Below, one piece after another: positions 26,093-34,479 of a stretch of DNA of 53,811 bases (position 1 is the stretch's first letter; each line of letters begins with the position of its first letter). The notes under the pieces are model-generated. The model made no database searches, was not told the origin of the DNA, and saw nothing but the letters and a program-made list of their open reading frames with translations. The DNA comes from Bacteroidales bacterium. Lineage in GTDB: Bacteria; Bacteroidota; Bacteroidia; Bacteroidales; UBA932. Location of the stretch: the NCBI GenBank assembly GCA_017476575.1, contig JAFUZO010000073.1, forward strand, positions 1 to 53,811. Reading direction: 5' to 3'. The position numbers and the translations under genes were made by a program.

Positions 26093-26240
26093 ACCATTTT
26101 GCCCCGAATCTGAAAGCCCCCGTTCCAGGAAGCGCACAACACATTGACTAGAAGCGAGTTGATAACTTTCGGGGGGGGGCAAATGGATTTACACCCGAAA
26201 ACATGGAAACGCATGACGGTCGATGCGTCGGGTGCTTCCG

Positions 26241-27689
26241 TCAATCCATCAGGCGGTCGATGAGACGGGCCAGGCAGGAACGGATTTCTGCAGTAGGAAC
26301 GGTGCAGTTGTTGACCATCAGCGAGAAGGTCTTCTCCGGCAGGCCGTCGGCGGAGAGGATGTAGCCCGAATAGCACAGGACCCCGTCCATGGAGCCGCTT
26401 TTGAGGCGGACGCGGGAACGCCGGGCCGGATCGACCGGCAGGGTGCGGACCGTGCCCGTACCGGGCTGCGGAAGCGAAGCCAGGAAAGCGTCGAAGGCCG
26501 GGCTGGCCGTCATGGCACGCAGGAACGTCGAGAGGTAATGCGGACTGACATAATTATTGCGGGAAAGGCCGCTGCCGTCCTCGACCCGCACCCCCTCCGG
26601 CGGCAAGCCCAGGCTCTCCAACACCTCGCCCAGGGCCACATAACAGCTGTCGTAGGCCGCGATGCCGGTCGACCGCTCGCCGAGGGTGCGCAGGAGGGTC
26701 TCGGCGTAGAAGTTATCGCTGCGATGGTTGGTTTCGCGGACGATTTGCGAGAGGGTCGGCGAGGTGCTGGTCCCGATGGCCGTGGGCTCCCCGGCCGGGG
26801 CGGACGGGACGAAGTCTGCACTCCGGACATAACCGCCCCGGTCGATGTCGGCATAGCTCCCCGTCACCTCCCAGCCGGTCGCGCGGAGGTTCTTCCAAAA
26901 ATAGTACGCGCAGGTCAGGGCCCCGTACTTGTTGGCGAAATGCTCCGTCTTGGGCTTGCGGTCCACGGCAAAGGAGCCGCGGAGTTCAGCATACGGAGCA
27001 AGGTCGGTCGTATAAAGGTAGAGGCTGTTGCCGGTTCCTGCAGGGCCGGTGGTGCCGTAGTTCGAAAAATGCATCCAGGGCGTCTCGGGATAAGTCTGGA
27101 CCGCCTCGACCGGGCTGCCCTCCACCCCCGCCTGCATGGCGTAGTCGACGGCATTGGCATAGAAACTCAAGGCGCTGCAACCTGTCCCATAATAGGTTCC
27201 GGTATCGTCATAGGTCCAGGAAGTGTTCTCCAGATGACCCTCGTAAGCACGGCCGTCCCCGATGATGCGGCCGTCGATGCGGGAGATGCCCGCCCCTTTC
27301 AGGAGCGTCTTCCATTTCCAGAACAGGGCATCGGGCCGCAGGGCGATGGAATCCTTTACGCCGATGGTCGGATCGCCCCCGCCGATGATGTATACGTCGC
27401 CATGGAGAGTCCCCTCCCGGATCTCGCCGGTGTAACCGATCCGCGTCTCGAAACGATAATCCGCCCCGAGGGCATGGAGGGCCGCCCCGGTGGTGACGAG
27501 TTTCATATTGGAGGCCGGTACCATCTTCCGGTCGGGCTGGTACGACGCCAGGACACGGCCGTCCCGGTCCTGCACCATCACACCGAACACCGCTCCGGCG
27601 AGCGGTTCCTGCCGGGCTATCCGGTCCACATACTGCTGCAACGGGGCCTGGCTCAGCAGCAGCGCGACAGTCATTGCAATCCCATTCAT
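26241..27689 (-). CDS. dacB: D-alanyl-D-alanine carboxypeptidase/endopeptidase (PBP4 class)
   Basis: A 482-residue class C penicillin-binding protein that trims or cleaves peptidoglycan cross-links in the periplasm. The three active-site motifs are present: Ser60-x-x-Lys63 (SNMK in KMVPASNMKLVTTGAA), SDN in NHRSDNFYAE near 330, and KSG in RLKSGSMDG near 435. The large insert between the first and second motifs (YIIGGGDPTIG, NTSWTYDDTGTYYGTGCS) is typical of PBP4/DacB. A short hydrophobic N-terminus ending SQA may be the signal. The start at 27689 was taken because it follows a -7 element; an open frame extending to 28802 overlaps galE on the other strand and is rejected. Confidence 0.92.
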   Translation of the reverse strand: MNGIAMTVALLLSQAPLQQYVDRIARQEPLAGAVFGVMVQDRDGRVLASYQPDRKMVPASNMKLVTTGAALHALGADYRFETRIGYTGEIREGTLHGDVYIIGGGDPTIGVKDSIALRPDALFWKWKTLLKGAGISRIDGRIIGDGRAYEGHLENTSWTYDDTGTYYGTGCSALSFYANAVDYAMQAGVEGSPVEAVQTYPETPWMHFSNYGTTGPAGTGNSLYLYTTDLAPYAELRGSFAVDRKPKTEHFANKYGALTCAYYFWKNLRATGWEVTGSYADIDRGGYVRSADFVPSAPAGEPTAIGTSTSPTLSQIVRETNHRSDNFYAETLLRTLGERSTGIAAYDSCYVALGEVLESLGLPPEGVRVEDGSGLSRNNYVSPHYLSTFLRAMTASPAFDAFLASLPQPGTGTVRTLPVDPARRSRVRLKSGSMDGVLCYSGYILSADGLPEKTFSLMVNNCTVPTAEIRSCLARLIDRLMD

Positions 27690-27694
27690 GACGG

Positions 27695-27702
27695 CAAAGA
27701 TA
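27695..27702 (-). promoter_or_regulatory. -7 element of dacB (TATCTTTG)
   Basis: Perfect TAnnTTTG on the minus strand, 5 bases before the chosen start; the start ATG six codons downstream (MTVALLLSQ) would give a longer leader. Confidence 0.6.
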
Positions 27703-27722
27703 CAAAAAGCCGGAGAAATCCT

Positions 27723-27730
27723 TATCTTTG
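27723..27730 (+). promoter_or_regulatory. -7 element of galE (TATCTTTG)
   Basis: Perfect TAnnTTTG match 19 bases before the galE start, back to back with the dacB element across a 60-base intergenic region. Confidence 0.65.
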
Positions 27731-27749
27731 CAGGAAAAAGAACGAACGC

Positions 27750-28778
27750 ATGAAAAAGACTGTACTGGTATCGGGCGGGGCGGGCTTCATCGGAAGCCAT
27801 GTGACCGTGGAACTGATCGAGGCCGGCTATGACGTGGTCGTGGCCGACAATTTCTCCAACTGCGACACGACCTGTTTCGAAGGCGTGAAGAAGATCACCG
27901 GACGGGAGGACATCCCGCTCGTGAAGATGGATTTCTGCGATGCGGCCGCCGTGGACAAGCTGTTCGACGGATACCCCATCGATGCAGTCATCCATTTCGC
28001 AGCCTACAAGGCCGTCGGCGAGTCCGTCGCCAAGCCGGTCATGTACTACAAGAACAATCTCCAGAGCTTCCTCAATGTACTGGAAGCCGCTGAAAAGCAT
28101 GGAGGATGCAATGTGCTGTTCTCCTCTTCCGCCACCGTCTATGGCGAGCCGGACGAACTGCCGGTCACTGAAAAATCGCCGCGCCAGCCGGCCACATCCC
28201 CTTACGGCAATACCAAGCAGATCTGCGAGGATATCCTCTCCGACACCGTGAAAGCCTCCTCCGGCGCCATCAAGGGCATCGCCCTGCGCTACTTCAACCC
28301 GATCGGCGCCCACCCGAGCGCCCTCATCGGCGAACTGCCGCGCGGCGTGCCGAACAACCTCGTCCCGTTCATCACCCAGACCGCCATCGGCAAGCGGGAA
28401 TGCCTGAGCATCTTCGGCAACGACTATCCGACCCCGGACGGCACCTGCCAGCGGGACTATATCGATATCGTGGATCTGGCGAAGGCCCATGTCTACGCCG
28501 TCACCCGCATGGTCGAAGGCAAGATGAAGAAGGACTATGAAATCTTCAACATCGGCACCGGCCGTCCCGTGTCCGTGCTGGAACTGGTCAACGCTTTCGA
28601 AAAAGTCAACGGTATCAAGCTCAACTATAAGTTCGCCCCGCGCCGCGAAGGTGACGTGACAGCCATCTGGGCGGACCCGACCCTCGCGAACGAGGAGATG
28701 GGATGGAAGGCCGGACGCAGCGTGGAGGAAACCCTCGCCGCCGCCTGGGCATGGGAGAGACATCTGGCCGGAAAATAG
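27750..28778 (+). CDS. galE: UDP-glucose 4-epimerase
   Basis: A 342-residue extended short-chain dehydrogenase that interconverts UDP-glucose and UDP-galactose for galactose metabolism and surface polysaccharides. NAD-binding GGAGFIGSH (9-17) and the conserved FAAYKAVGESV follow. The catalytic Ser/Thr is in FSSSATVYGEP and the Tyr-Lys pair in SPYGNTK. RYFNPIGAHPSALIGE and GTCQRDYIDIVDLAKAH are GalE-specific. The start at 27750 follows the promoter element; the longer open frame upstream is antisense to dacB. Confidence 0.94.
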   Translation: MKKTVLVSGGAGFIGSHVTVELIEAGYDVVVADNFSNCDTTCFEGVKKITGREDIPLVKMDFCDAAAVDKLFDGYPIDAVIHFAAYKAVGESVAKPVMYYKNNLQSFLNVLEAAEKHGGCNVLFSSSATVYGEPDELPVTEKSPRQPATSPYGNTKQICEDILSDTVKASSGAIKGIALRYFNPIGAHPSALIGELPRGVPNNLVPFITQTAIGKRECLSIFGNDYPTPDGTCQRDYIDIVDLAKAHVYAVTRMVEGKMKKDYEIFNIGTGRPVSVLELVNAFEKVNGIKLNYKFAPRREGDVTAIWADPTLANEEMGWKAGRSVEETLAAAWAWERHLAGK

Positions 28779-28807
28779 TTCCCTCCGGGGGCATTTTTTC
28801 ACGAAAG

Positions 28808-28840
28808 ACTTGCCACCGTCACCACCTTGGCAAGTTTTTT
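28808..28840 (+). terminator. Intrinsic terminator after galE
   Basis: ACTTGCCA (28808-28815) pairs with TGGCAAGT (28828-28835) over a 12-base loop, and the T run continues to 28840. It separates galE from the next lipoprotein operon. A degenerate promoter-like AACCTTTG lies just before the start at 28890. Confidence 0.8.
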
Positions 28841-28889
28841 GTTTTGCGCACTTTCACTGAAAAGTAGTGTAACTTAAACCTTTGCAATC

Positions 28890-31769
28890 ATGAAACGGGC
28901 TTTATACCTCCTCCTCCCGCTGGCCCTGCTCTCCGGAGGATGCACCCGTGACGAAATCGAAGTCTCCGGCTCGTCCGGAAGCGGGACGACCACGCCGACC
29001 GACCCGGAACTCGCCTGGAACGCCGAGTCTTTCGAGGCCATCCTCGGTGCCGGCAACACGTACCCCACCCTGTCGAACCCGTACGGCGTCAGCGTGACAT
29101 TCACTTCTTCCGATGAAGGGGTCGCCACCATCGCCTCGGACGGCACCGTCACCCTCGTCGCCGCAGGAAGCGCCACCATCACCGCCACCTCGGCATCCAC
29201 CTCCACCTACAGCAGCGGCAGTGCCTCCTATTCGCTCACGGTCATCAAGAACACCGGCCGCATCTCCTGGTCGGCCACTTCCTGCACTGCCCGGCTCGAC
29301 GAGCAGAACTCCTTTCCCCTCCTGTCGAACCCCGGCAGCCAGACCATCACCTATGCCTCCAGCAACACCGCCGTGGCGACCATCGCCGCGAACGGCACCG
29401 TAACCCTCGTCGCGCAAGGGACCACGACCATCACCGCGACGGCGGCCGAAAACGAGACCTACGAGGCCGGAAGCGCCTCCTACACCCTCACGGTGGAAGG
29501 AGACCTCAAGAGCGCCGGGCTGTCCTGGTCGGCAGAGGCCATCACCGCGACGCTTGCCTCCAACGACAACACCTTCCCCACCCTTTCGAACCCCAACGGA
29601 CTGGCAATCAGTTATTCCTCCACCGACGAGACGGTCGCCACCGTCACGCAGGACGGCACCGTCACCCCCGTCGCGGCCGGGACGACCTCCCTCATCGCCA
29701 CCTCGGCGGCGACGGCCACCTACGCCGCCGGCAGCGCCCACTATACGTTGACCGTGGTCAAGCACGAGGTGACGCTCGCCTGGTCCGCCTCCACCTGCAA
29801 AGCGGTCCTTGACGAGAGCAACACCTTCCCCACCCTGACCGTGACCCCGTCCGACGCGGGACTGGCCATCCAGTACGCCTCCTCCAACACGTCCGTCGCC
29901 ACCATCGCGCAAGACGGCACCGTCACCCTCGTCGCAGCGGGTTCCTCCACCATCACCGCCTCCTTCGGAGGGGACGACACCTACAAGGCCGTATCGGCTT
30001 CCTATGCCCTCACCGTCACCAGCGGAGCGGACGAAGGCGCCGGAACCTATACCTTCAGTTCCACCGGCGACACCTCCTCGGACGACGACATCTCCAACAC
30101 CACCTTCACCCGGATGATTACCGTCACCTACGCCAGCAGCGGCGCCACGGTGACCGGCGACTACTACGGCTACGCCTCGGTCAGCGGGAACCATGTCACC
30201 GTCAACAACACCGGCTCCGAGAGCATCGTCTACCAACTCACCGGCACCGCCTCCGACGGCTCCTTCAAGCTGTACAGTTCCAAGAAACAGGCCCTCCTTC
30301 TGAACGGGCTCACCCTCACCAATCCCAGCGGCGCAGCCATCAACAACCAGAGCAAGAAGCGCACGTTCGTCATGATCGAGGGCACCAACACCCTCGCCGA
30401 CGGCGCCTCCTACACCGGCACCCCCTCCGGCGAAGACGAGAAGGCCGCCTTCTTCTCCGAAGGCCAGCTCATCTTCTCCGGAAGCGGCTCCCTGACCGTC
30501 ACGGCGACCGGCAAGGCCGGCATCACCTCCGACGACTATGTCCGCTTCATGTCCTCTCCGACCGTGAAGGTCACGTCCAGCGCCGGCCACGGCGTCCGCG
30601 GCAAGGACAAGGTGGAAATCTCCAGCGGCACCCTGGACGTCGCCACGAGCGCGGCCATGAAGAAAGGTATCAATTCCGACAGTCTCGTCGTCATCACCGG
30701 CGGGACCACCACGGTGAAAGTGACCGGTTCGGGAGGCTATGACAGCGACGACAAGGAATACAAGGGGACTTCCTGTATCAAGGCCGACCGCTACTTCCGG
30801 ATGTCCGGCGGCACCGTCACCCTCACCAATTCCGGGGCGGGCGGCAAGGGCCTGCGGGCCGGTTCCGAAGAGACGACCGACGTCATCGCCAGCGAAATCT
30901 CCGGTGGCACGCTGACCATCACCACCACGGGGACCAACTATTCTGCGGGCGACAAGTCTCCGAAAGGCATCAAGGCCGGTTGGAAGACGGCCTCCTCCGG
31001 CGGCGGATGGGGCGGCGGATCCTCTTCGAGCGCCTCCTACGGCAACCTCGTCATCTCCGGCGGTACGGTCGATGTGACCACGAGCGGCACCGGCGGCGAG
31101 GGTATCGAGTCCAAGGGTTCCCTGACCTTCTCCGGTGGCAAGGTGACCGCCGTTTCGGCCAAAGATGACGCCATCAACGCGGCCGGCATCATCACCTTCG
31201 GCGGGGCCTATGTCTATGCCTGGTCCTCCGGCAACGACGCCGTGGACTCCAACTACGGCAAGAGCGGCGCCATCACCGTCACCGGCGGTGTGGTCATCGC
31301 CCATTCCAAGAACGGCGCCGAGGAAGGGTTCGACTGCGACAACCACGGCTACATCATCTTCAAGGGCGGGACGGTCTTCTGTTCCGGCGGTCAACAAGGC
31401 GGCGGTGGCGGCTGGGGCAGCGGTTCTTCGTCGACCCCGACCTGCAGCCAGCCGGTCCATTTCCTCTCGAACTATTCGCTCGGCGGTCCCGGCTATTTCA
31501 CCGTCACCGACAGTTCCAGCCAGGTCGTGTTTTCGGTCTATGTACCCCGCGCCCTCAGCGGATGCTACTCCTTTATCACCGCGCCGGACCTGAAATCGGG
31601 GACGACCTACAAGTACGGCGTGACCTCCTCGGCACCCTCCGGGTCGACTTCCGGCTGGGGAACCTATTACTATACCGGCGGCACCGCCTCCGTGTCGACC
31701 GGCTCCTGGACGGCCGGCAGCGGGTACACCTCCAGCGGCAGTTCCTCGGGCGGCGGCGGACGCAGGTAA
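28890..31769 (+). CDS. Cthe_2159-type carbohydrate-binding surface lipoprotein with four Ig-like repeats
   Basis: A 959-residue probable surface lipoprotein. The signal ends ALLSGGC with Cys18 as the likely lipidation site. Four Ig-like (BIG2-type) repeats of about 80 residues follow (about 41-375), each with the pattern LAWSA...NTFPTLSNP...VATIA-DGTVTLVAAG-TTITA...Y-SGSASYTLTV. Residues from about 385 to 870 form a parallel beta-helix-like region (KAGITSDDYVRFMS, GVRGKDKVEISSGTLDV, GGKGLRAGSEETTD, DDAINAAGIITFGG, DAVDSNYGKSGAITVTGG) matching the Cthe_2159 family. The founding member, as I recall, binds cellulose and polygalacturonate. Gly/Ser-rich segments and a GGGGRR tail end the chain. 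It leads an operon with VTC and DUF4956 genes. Confidence 0.8.
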   Translation: MKRALYLLLPLALLSGGCTRDEIEVSGSSGSGTTTPTDPELAWNAESFEAILGAGNTYPTLSNPYGVSVTFTSSDEGVATIASDGTVTLVAAGSATITATSASTSTYSSGSASYSLTVIKNTGRISWSATSCTARLDEQNSFPLLSNPGSQTITYASSNTAVATIAANGTVTLVAQGTTTITATAAENETYEAGSASYTLTVEGDLKSAGLSWSAEAITATLASNDNTFPTLSNPNGLAISYSSTDETVATVTQDGTVTPVAAGTTSLIATSAATATYAAGSAHYTLTVVKHEVTLAWSASTCKAVLDESNTFPTLTVTPSDAGLAIQYASSNTSVATIAQDGTVTLVAAGSSTITASFGGDDTYKAVSASYALTVTSGADEGAGTYTFSSTGDTSSDDDISNTTFTRMITVTYASSGATVTGDYYGYASVSGNHVTVNNTGSESIVYQLTGTASDGSFKLYSSKKQALLLNGLTLTNPSGAAINNQSKKRTFVMIEGTNTLADGASYTGTPSGEDEKAAFFSEGQLIFSGSGSLTVTATGKAGITSDDYVRFMSSPTVKVTSSAGHGVRGKDKVEISSGTLDVATSAAMKKGINSDSLVVITGGTTTVKVTGSGGYDSDDKEYKGTSCIKADRYFRMSGGTVTLTNSGAGGKGLRAGSEETTDVIASEISGGTLTITTTGTNYSAGDKSPKGIKAGWKTASSGGGWGGGSSSSASYGNLVISGGTVDVTTSGTGGEGIESKGSLTFSGGKVTAVSAKDDAINAAGIITFGGAYVYAWSSGNDAVDSNYGKSGAITVTGGVVIAHSKNGAEEGFDCDNHGYIIFKGGTVFCSGGQQGGGGGWGSGSSSTPTCSQPVHFLSNYSLGGPGYFTVTDSSSQVVFSVYVPRALSGCYSFITAPDLKSGTTYKYGVTSSAPSGSTSGWGTYYYTGGTASVSTGSWTAGSGYTSSGSSSGGGGRR

Positions 31770-31781
31770 AACTATCATGCC

Positions 31782-32195
31782 ATGAAAAAGTTACTGTACA
31801 TAGCGGCCCTGGCCCTGCTGCTCACACCGGCGGCAGGGGCCCAGGAGGCCCAGAAAATCAACAAGAAGAACCTCGTCATCAAGGAGTGGAACACCGACGC
31901 CAAGACGAACAAGAAGTACCTGGACCACACGACGACCTACAATCCCGAAGGGAAGAAGATCGAGGAGGTGGAATATTCCTACGAGGGCCAGAAGTGGCGC
32001 AAGCGCTTCGAGTACGGGGCCGACGGCAAGGTCGCCCGTGAACTGACCTACGACGAGAAGAACCGGCTGGCGTCCATCAAGAAGTTCGAATACAACGAGT
32101 TCGGACGGAAGAAGACCCAGTACACCTATACCGCGAAAGGCAAACTCAAGACCATCAAGACCTTTGAATACGTGACCCAAGATGCCGGAAACTGA
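31782..32195 (+). CDS. Small exported protein of unknown function
   Basis: A 137-residue protein with a signal peptide (MKKLLYIAALALLLTPAAGAQ). The mature part is rich in Lys/Glu/Tyr with short repeats of the type YNPEGKKIEEVEYSYEGQKW / YGADGKVARELTYDEKNRL / YNEFGRKKTQYTYTAKGKL. These look like RHS/YD-type or antiparallel beta repeats. I do not recognise a family. It lies 12 bases after the Cthe_2159-type gene and overlaps the VTC gene by 14 bases, so it belongs to the same unit. Confidence 0.75.
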   Translation: MKKLLYIAALALLLTPAAGAQEAQKINKKNLVIKEWNTDAKTNKKYLDHTTTYNPEGKKIEEVEYSYEGQKWRKRFEYGADGKVARELTYDEKNRLASIKKFEYNEFGRKKTQYTYTAKGKLKTIKTFEYVTQDAGN

Positions 32196-32979
32196 CCCCA
32201 TCCCCTTCTCGGAAGCGCTGTCAGCCCTGCCGCCCATCACCCTCGCGGAGATGGACGCCATCACGCTGATGAACCGCATCGACTCGAAGTACGTGACCGA
32301 CGAGGCGACGCTCGTGGACATCCTCCGCGATGCGGCGGCCGCCGGTTACCGGGTCCTCGTCACGGAAGGGTCGCCCGTCAGCCCCTACGACTCCATCTAC
32401 TATGACACCGCAGGGTTGAAGATGTTCTCCGACCACCACAACCGGCGCCTCCGCCGCCAGAAGGTCCGCACCCGGTCCTATGTCAACTCGGGCGCTACCT
32501 TCCTGGAAATCAAGCGGAAGGACAACAAGGGACGCACCAGCAAGAAGCGTACGTCCATCCCGCTGGCGGAACTGCCGGATTTCCGGGGCGATGCCGATGC
32601 CTGCCGGTATCTTGCGAAATATTCCGACTTCGAGGCCGGTGATCTTGCCCCCGTGCTGGAGACCCGCTTCCTGCGCATCACCCTCGTGAATGCGGCCCTG
32701 ACCGAACGGCTGACCATCGATACGCAGCTCTGTTTCAAGAACCTCAGGACCGGCCTGGAGGCTTCGCTCCGCAACGCCGTCATCATCGAACTCAAGCAGG
32801 ACGGCCGGGCGGCAAGCCAGATGAAGGGCATCCTCCTGGACCATCGGGTCAAGCCGGTCCGGGTCAGCAAATATTGTATCGCGGTCACCCTCACCGACCC
32901 TTCGGCCAAGTCCAACCGGTTCAAGGTGAAGGTCCGCACCATCGAAAAGATTATCAACCATAAAATCACAGCAGCATGA
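32182..32979 (+). CDS. VTC-domain polyphosphate polymerase-like protein
   Basis: A 265-residue cytoplasmic VTC/CYTH tunnel-fold protein. Typical basic ligands are present: MNRIDSKYVTDE (Arg32, Lys36), RRLRRQKVRTRSYV, LEIKRKDNKGRTSKKR and a late ELKQDGR. In yeast Vtc4 this fold makes polyphosphate from ATP; bacterial members usually pair with DUF4956 membrane proteins, and activity here is inferred. It overlaps both neighbours (14 bases upstream, ATGA downstream), so stoichiometric co-expression is likely. Confidence 0.85.
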   Translation: MPETDPIPFSEALSALPPITLAEMDAITLMNRIDSKYVTDEATLVDILRDAAAAGYRVLVTEGSPVSPYDSIYYDTAGLKMFSDHHNRRLRRQKVRTRSYVNSGATFLEIKRKDNKGRTSKKRTSIPLAELPDFRGDADACRYLAKYSDFEAGDLAPVLETRFLRITLVNAALTERLTIDTQLCFKNLRTGLEASLRNAVIIELKQDGRAASQMKGILLDHRVKPVRVSKYCIAVTLTDPSAKSNRFKVKVRTIEKIINHKITAA

Positions 32980-33743
32980 TTACGATGCAAGATATCGGCG
33001 ACTATACCCTCGCCGACGATGAAATGTTCGACGTCCAAGCCCTCACGGATGCGATGATGTCTACCTCCCAGAGCCTGGCCGAGCTCGCCATACGGTTCTT
33101 TCTCAACCTTGTGGTATGTTGGATCATCGTCCAGTTCTTCTACTACCGGAAAAGCCGTCGGCGCGACTACTACTTCACCTTCATGGCCTTCTCCTCCGCC
33201 ATGCTGATGCTCCTGTACATGATGGGGAACGCCGAGGTCGGCGTGGGGCTGACCCTCGGTCTTTTCGCCATCTTCGGGGTCATCCGCTACCGGACCGAGA
33301 CCGTGCCGATCCGCGAGATGACCTACCTCTTCGTCATCATCGCCCTCGCCGCCATGAACGGGCTCTCACCCATCTACAAGCTGGTCGGGGCGGCTGGTCC
33401 CAACCCGCACTTCGAACTCTCCACAGGCACGACGGCCGTCACCGTCCTGGCCAACCTCCTGGTCGTCGGGCTGATCTGGGTCCTGGAGAGCGAACGGCTC
33501 CTGAGGCACACCTCCACCAAACTGGTGCTTTACGACCGCATCGAACTCATCGTCCCGGAGCGCCGGGCCGAACTCGTCGCCGACCTGGAGAAGCGCATCG
33601 GCATCAAGGTCGAGAACCTGGAAATCGGCCACGTGGACTTCCTTAAGGATGCCGCCTTCATCAAAATCTACTATACCCTCGGCAAGGGCGAGACCGGTAC
33701 CATCGACACCCTGACCCGGGCCAAGGATTTCGTCGAGCAGTAG
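32976..33743 (+). CDS. DUF4956 membrane protein
   Basis: A 255-residue inner-membrane protein with about four transmembrane segments (SLAELAIRFFLNLVVCWIIV, YYFTFMAFSSAMLMLLYMM, VGLTLGLFAIFGVIRY, and TYLFVIIALAAM or VTVLANLLVVGLIWVL). The conserved FAIFGVIRYRTETVPIREMTYLF segment is followed by a C-terminal cytosolic ferredoxin-like domain (VENLEIGHVDFLKDAAFIKIYY). DUF4956 proteins recur beside VTC-domain polymerases, so a joint polyphosphate or anionic-polymer membrane complex is plausible. Last gene of the operon. Confidence 0.85.
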   Translation: MITMQDIGDYTLADDEMFDVQALTDAMMSTSQSLAELAIRFFLNLVVCWIIVQFFYYRKSRRRDYYFTFMAFSSAMLMLLYMMGNAEVGVGLTLGLFAIFGVIRYRTETVPIREMTYLFVIIALAAMNGLSPIYKLVGAAGPNPHFELSTGTTAVTVLANLLVVGLIWVLESERLLRHTSTKLVLYDRIELIVPERRAELVADLEKRIGIKVENLEIGHVDFLKDAAFIKIYYTLGKGETGTIDTLTRAKDFVEQ

Positions 33744-33824
33744 CCCTGCCCACGAAAAAGAGCCGTTTCCATGGATGGAAGCCGGTAAACGGGGCGTCCA
33801 TGAAGAAAGACAAATCCACACCAC

Positions 33825-33857
33825 AAAAAAAGGGGCTGTCCCATCCGGGAACAGCCT
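33825..33857 (-). terminator. Intrinsic terminator of the small conserved gene
   Basis: On the minus strand a GGCTGTTCCC...GGGACAGCC hairpin (33833-33856) is followed by seven T (33825-33831). It lies 25 bases past the stop at 33882. Confidence 0.8.
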
Positions 33858-33881
33858 CTTGATCTTTGTATGATGGTCCCC

Positions 33882-34163
33882 CTATTCGGAGAGGCCCTTC
33901 TTGACCGTCACGCTGAGCTGGTCGTAGAGGGCATCGGTCTTCGCAAGCAAATCCTTGCGGACTCCGTCATAGAAAGCACGCTTGGTTCCTTCCGGATGGT
34001 TGACCTTGTCGCGTAGATGGTTGTAAAGGTCCACAGCACCGTCGATCAGGTCGGCTACCTCGTCGGCATTCTTGCCAGGGTTGGTGGTGAGGAAAAGCGC
34101 GCAGTCGTCGACAAAGGCTCCGATTACGTACTCGATGTCTTTCTTGATGTCTCTAAGATTCAT
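33882..34163 (-). CDS. Small conserved helical protein (93 aa)
   Basis: A 93-residue soluble, acidic-to-neutral helical protein (MNLRDIKKDIEYVIGAFVDD then CALFLTTNPGKN, and VADLIDGAVDLYNHLRDKVN). I recognise it only as a type common in Bacteroidota without known function. It is a monocistronic unit: its own -7 element TATCTTTG lies at 34195-34202 and a good terminator follows. No signal peptide or membrane segment. Confidence 0.8.
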   Translation of the reverse strand: MNLRDIKKDIEYVIGAFVDDCALFLTTNPGKNADEVADLIDGAVDLYNHLRDKVNHPEGTKRAFYDGVRKDLLAKTDALYDQLSVTVKKGLSE

Positions 34164-34194
34164 ATTCTAACGTCATATTATTTGAAATGTGCGA

Positions 34195-34202
34195 CAAAGA
34201 TA
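34195..34202 (-). promoter_or_regulatory. -7 element of the 93-aa protein gene (TATCTTTG)
   Basis: Perfect TAnnTTTG on the minus strand, 31 bases before the start codon. Confidence 0.6.
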
Positions 34203-34324
34203 ATCATTTTTTCCAACATTGTCATTTTTCCTAAGGATTCAGTACCTCGAGCACCCGGTTTCTTCTGCCCTTCCCTGGAAAACGCGACTCCTTGGAACCA
34301 GCCCCTTTTCCGGCCATAGGCAGG

Positions 34325-34418
34325 ACGTTCCTGCCGAAAGAGAGAACTGAATCCGCACGCTGACGTAAGAGAACGATGTCGGGAAGTACCGGCTGGCATT
34401 GAAGACCCTCCTGCCGGG
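34325..34418 (+). pseudogene. Decayed copy of the 5' coding end of the adjacent oxidase gene
   Basis: This 94-base stretch aligns with 34522-34624 of the downstream gene in the same orientation. Shared blocks are ACGTTCCTGCCGAAAGAGAG (20 identical bases), TCCGCAC.CTG, CGATG.CGGG and AGTACCGGCTGG, with a gap of about 10 bases in the copy. The frame is broken and there is no start. It is a remnant of a tandem duplication or of a lost paralogue, not a functional gene. Confidence 0.75.
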
Positions 34419-34427
34419 TGGGCCGTC

Positions 34428-34458
34428 TTGCCTGTTCCCGGGAAAATCCGTAACTTTG
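34428..34458 (+). promoter_or_regulatory. Promoter of the FAD/Fe-S oxidase gene
   Basis: TTG (34428-34430), 20 bases, then TAACTTTG (34451-34458), a full consensus match 21 bases before the start at 34480. Confidence 0.75.
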
Positions 34459-34479
34459 AGGTCGACAATTTTTTCCACC

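Noticed and set aside
26171..26179. Run of nine G as a phase-variation tract
   Set aside because: It lies between the dacB stop and the Msr promoter, outside any reading frame, and too far from a -33/-7 pair to set spacing.
26223..28802. Very long frames on both strands spanning dacB and galE
   Set aside because: Each is a real gene plus an antisense extension through its divergent neighbour; promoters at 27695 and 27723 fix the true starts.
29000..30010. CRISPR-like periodic repeats
   Set aside because: The periodicity of about 240-260 bases comes from four Ig-like protein repeats in frame; no short identical repeats with spacers exist.
28902..31778. 958-codon minus-strand frame opposite the surface lipoprotein gene
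   Set aside because: A shadow of the repetitive GC-rich coding strand: low-complexity Gly/Asp/Val/Arg, no signal, no promoter.
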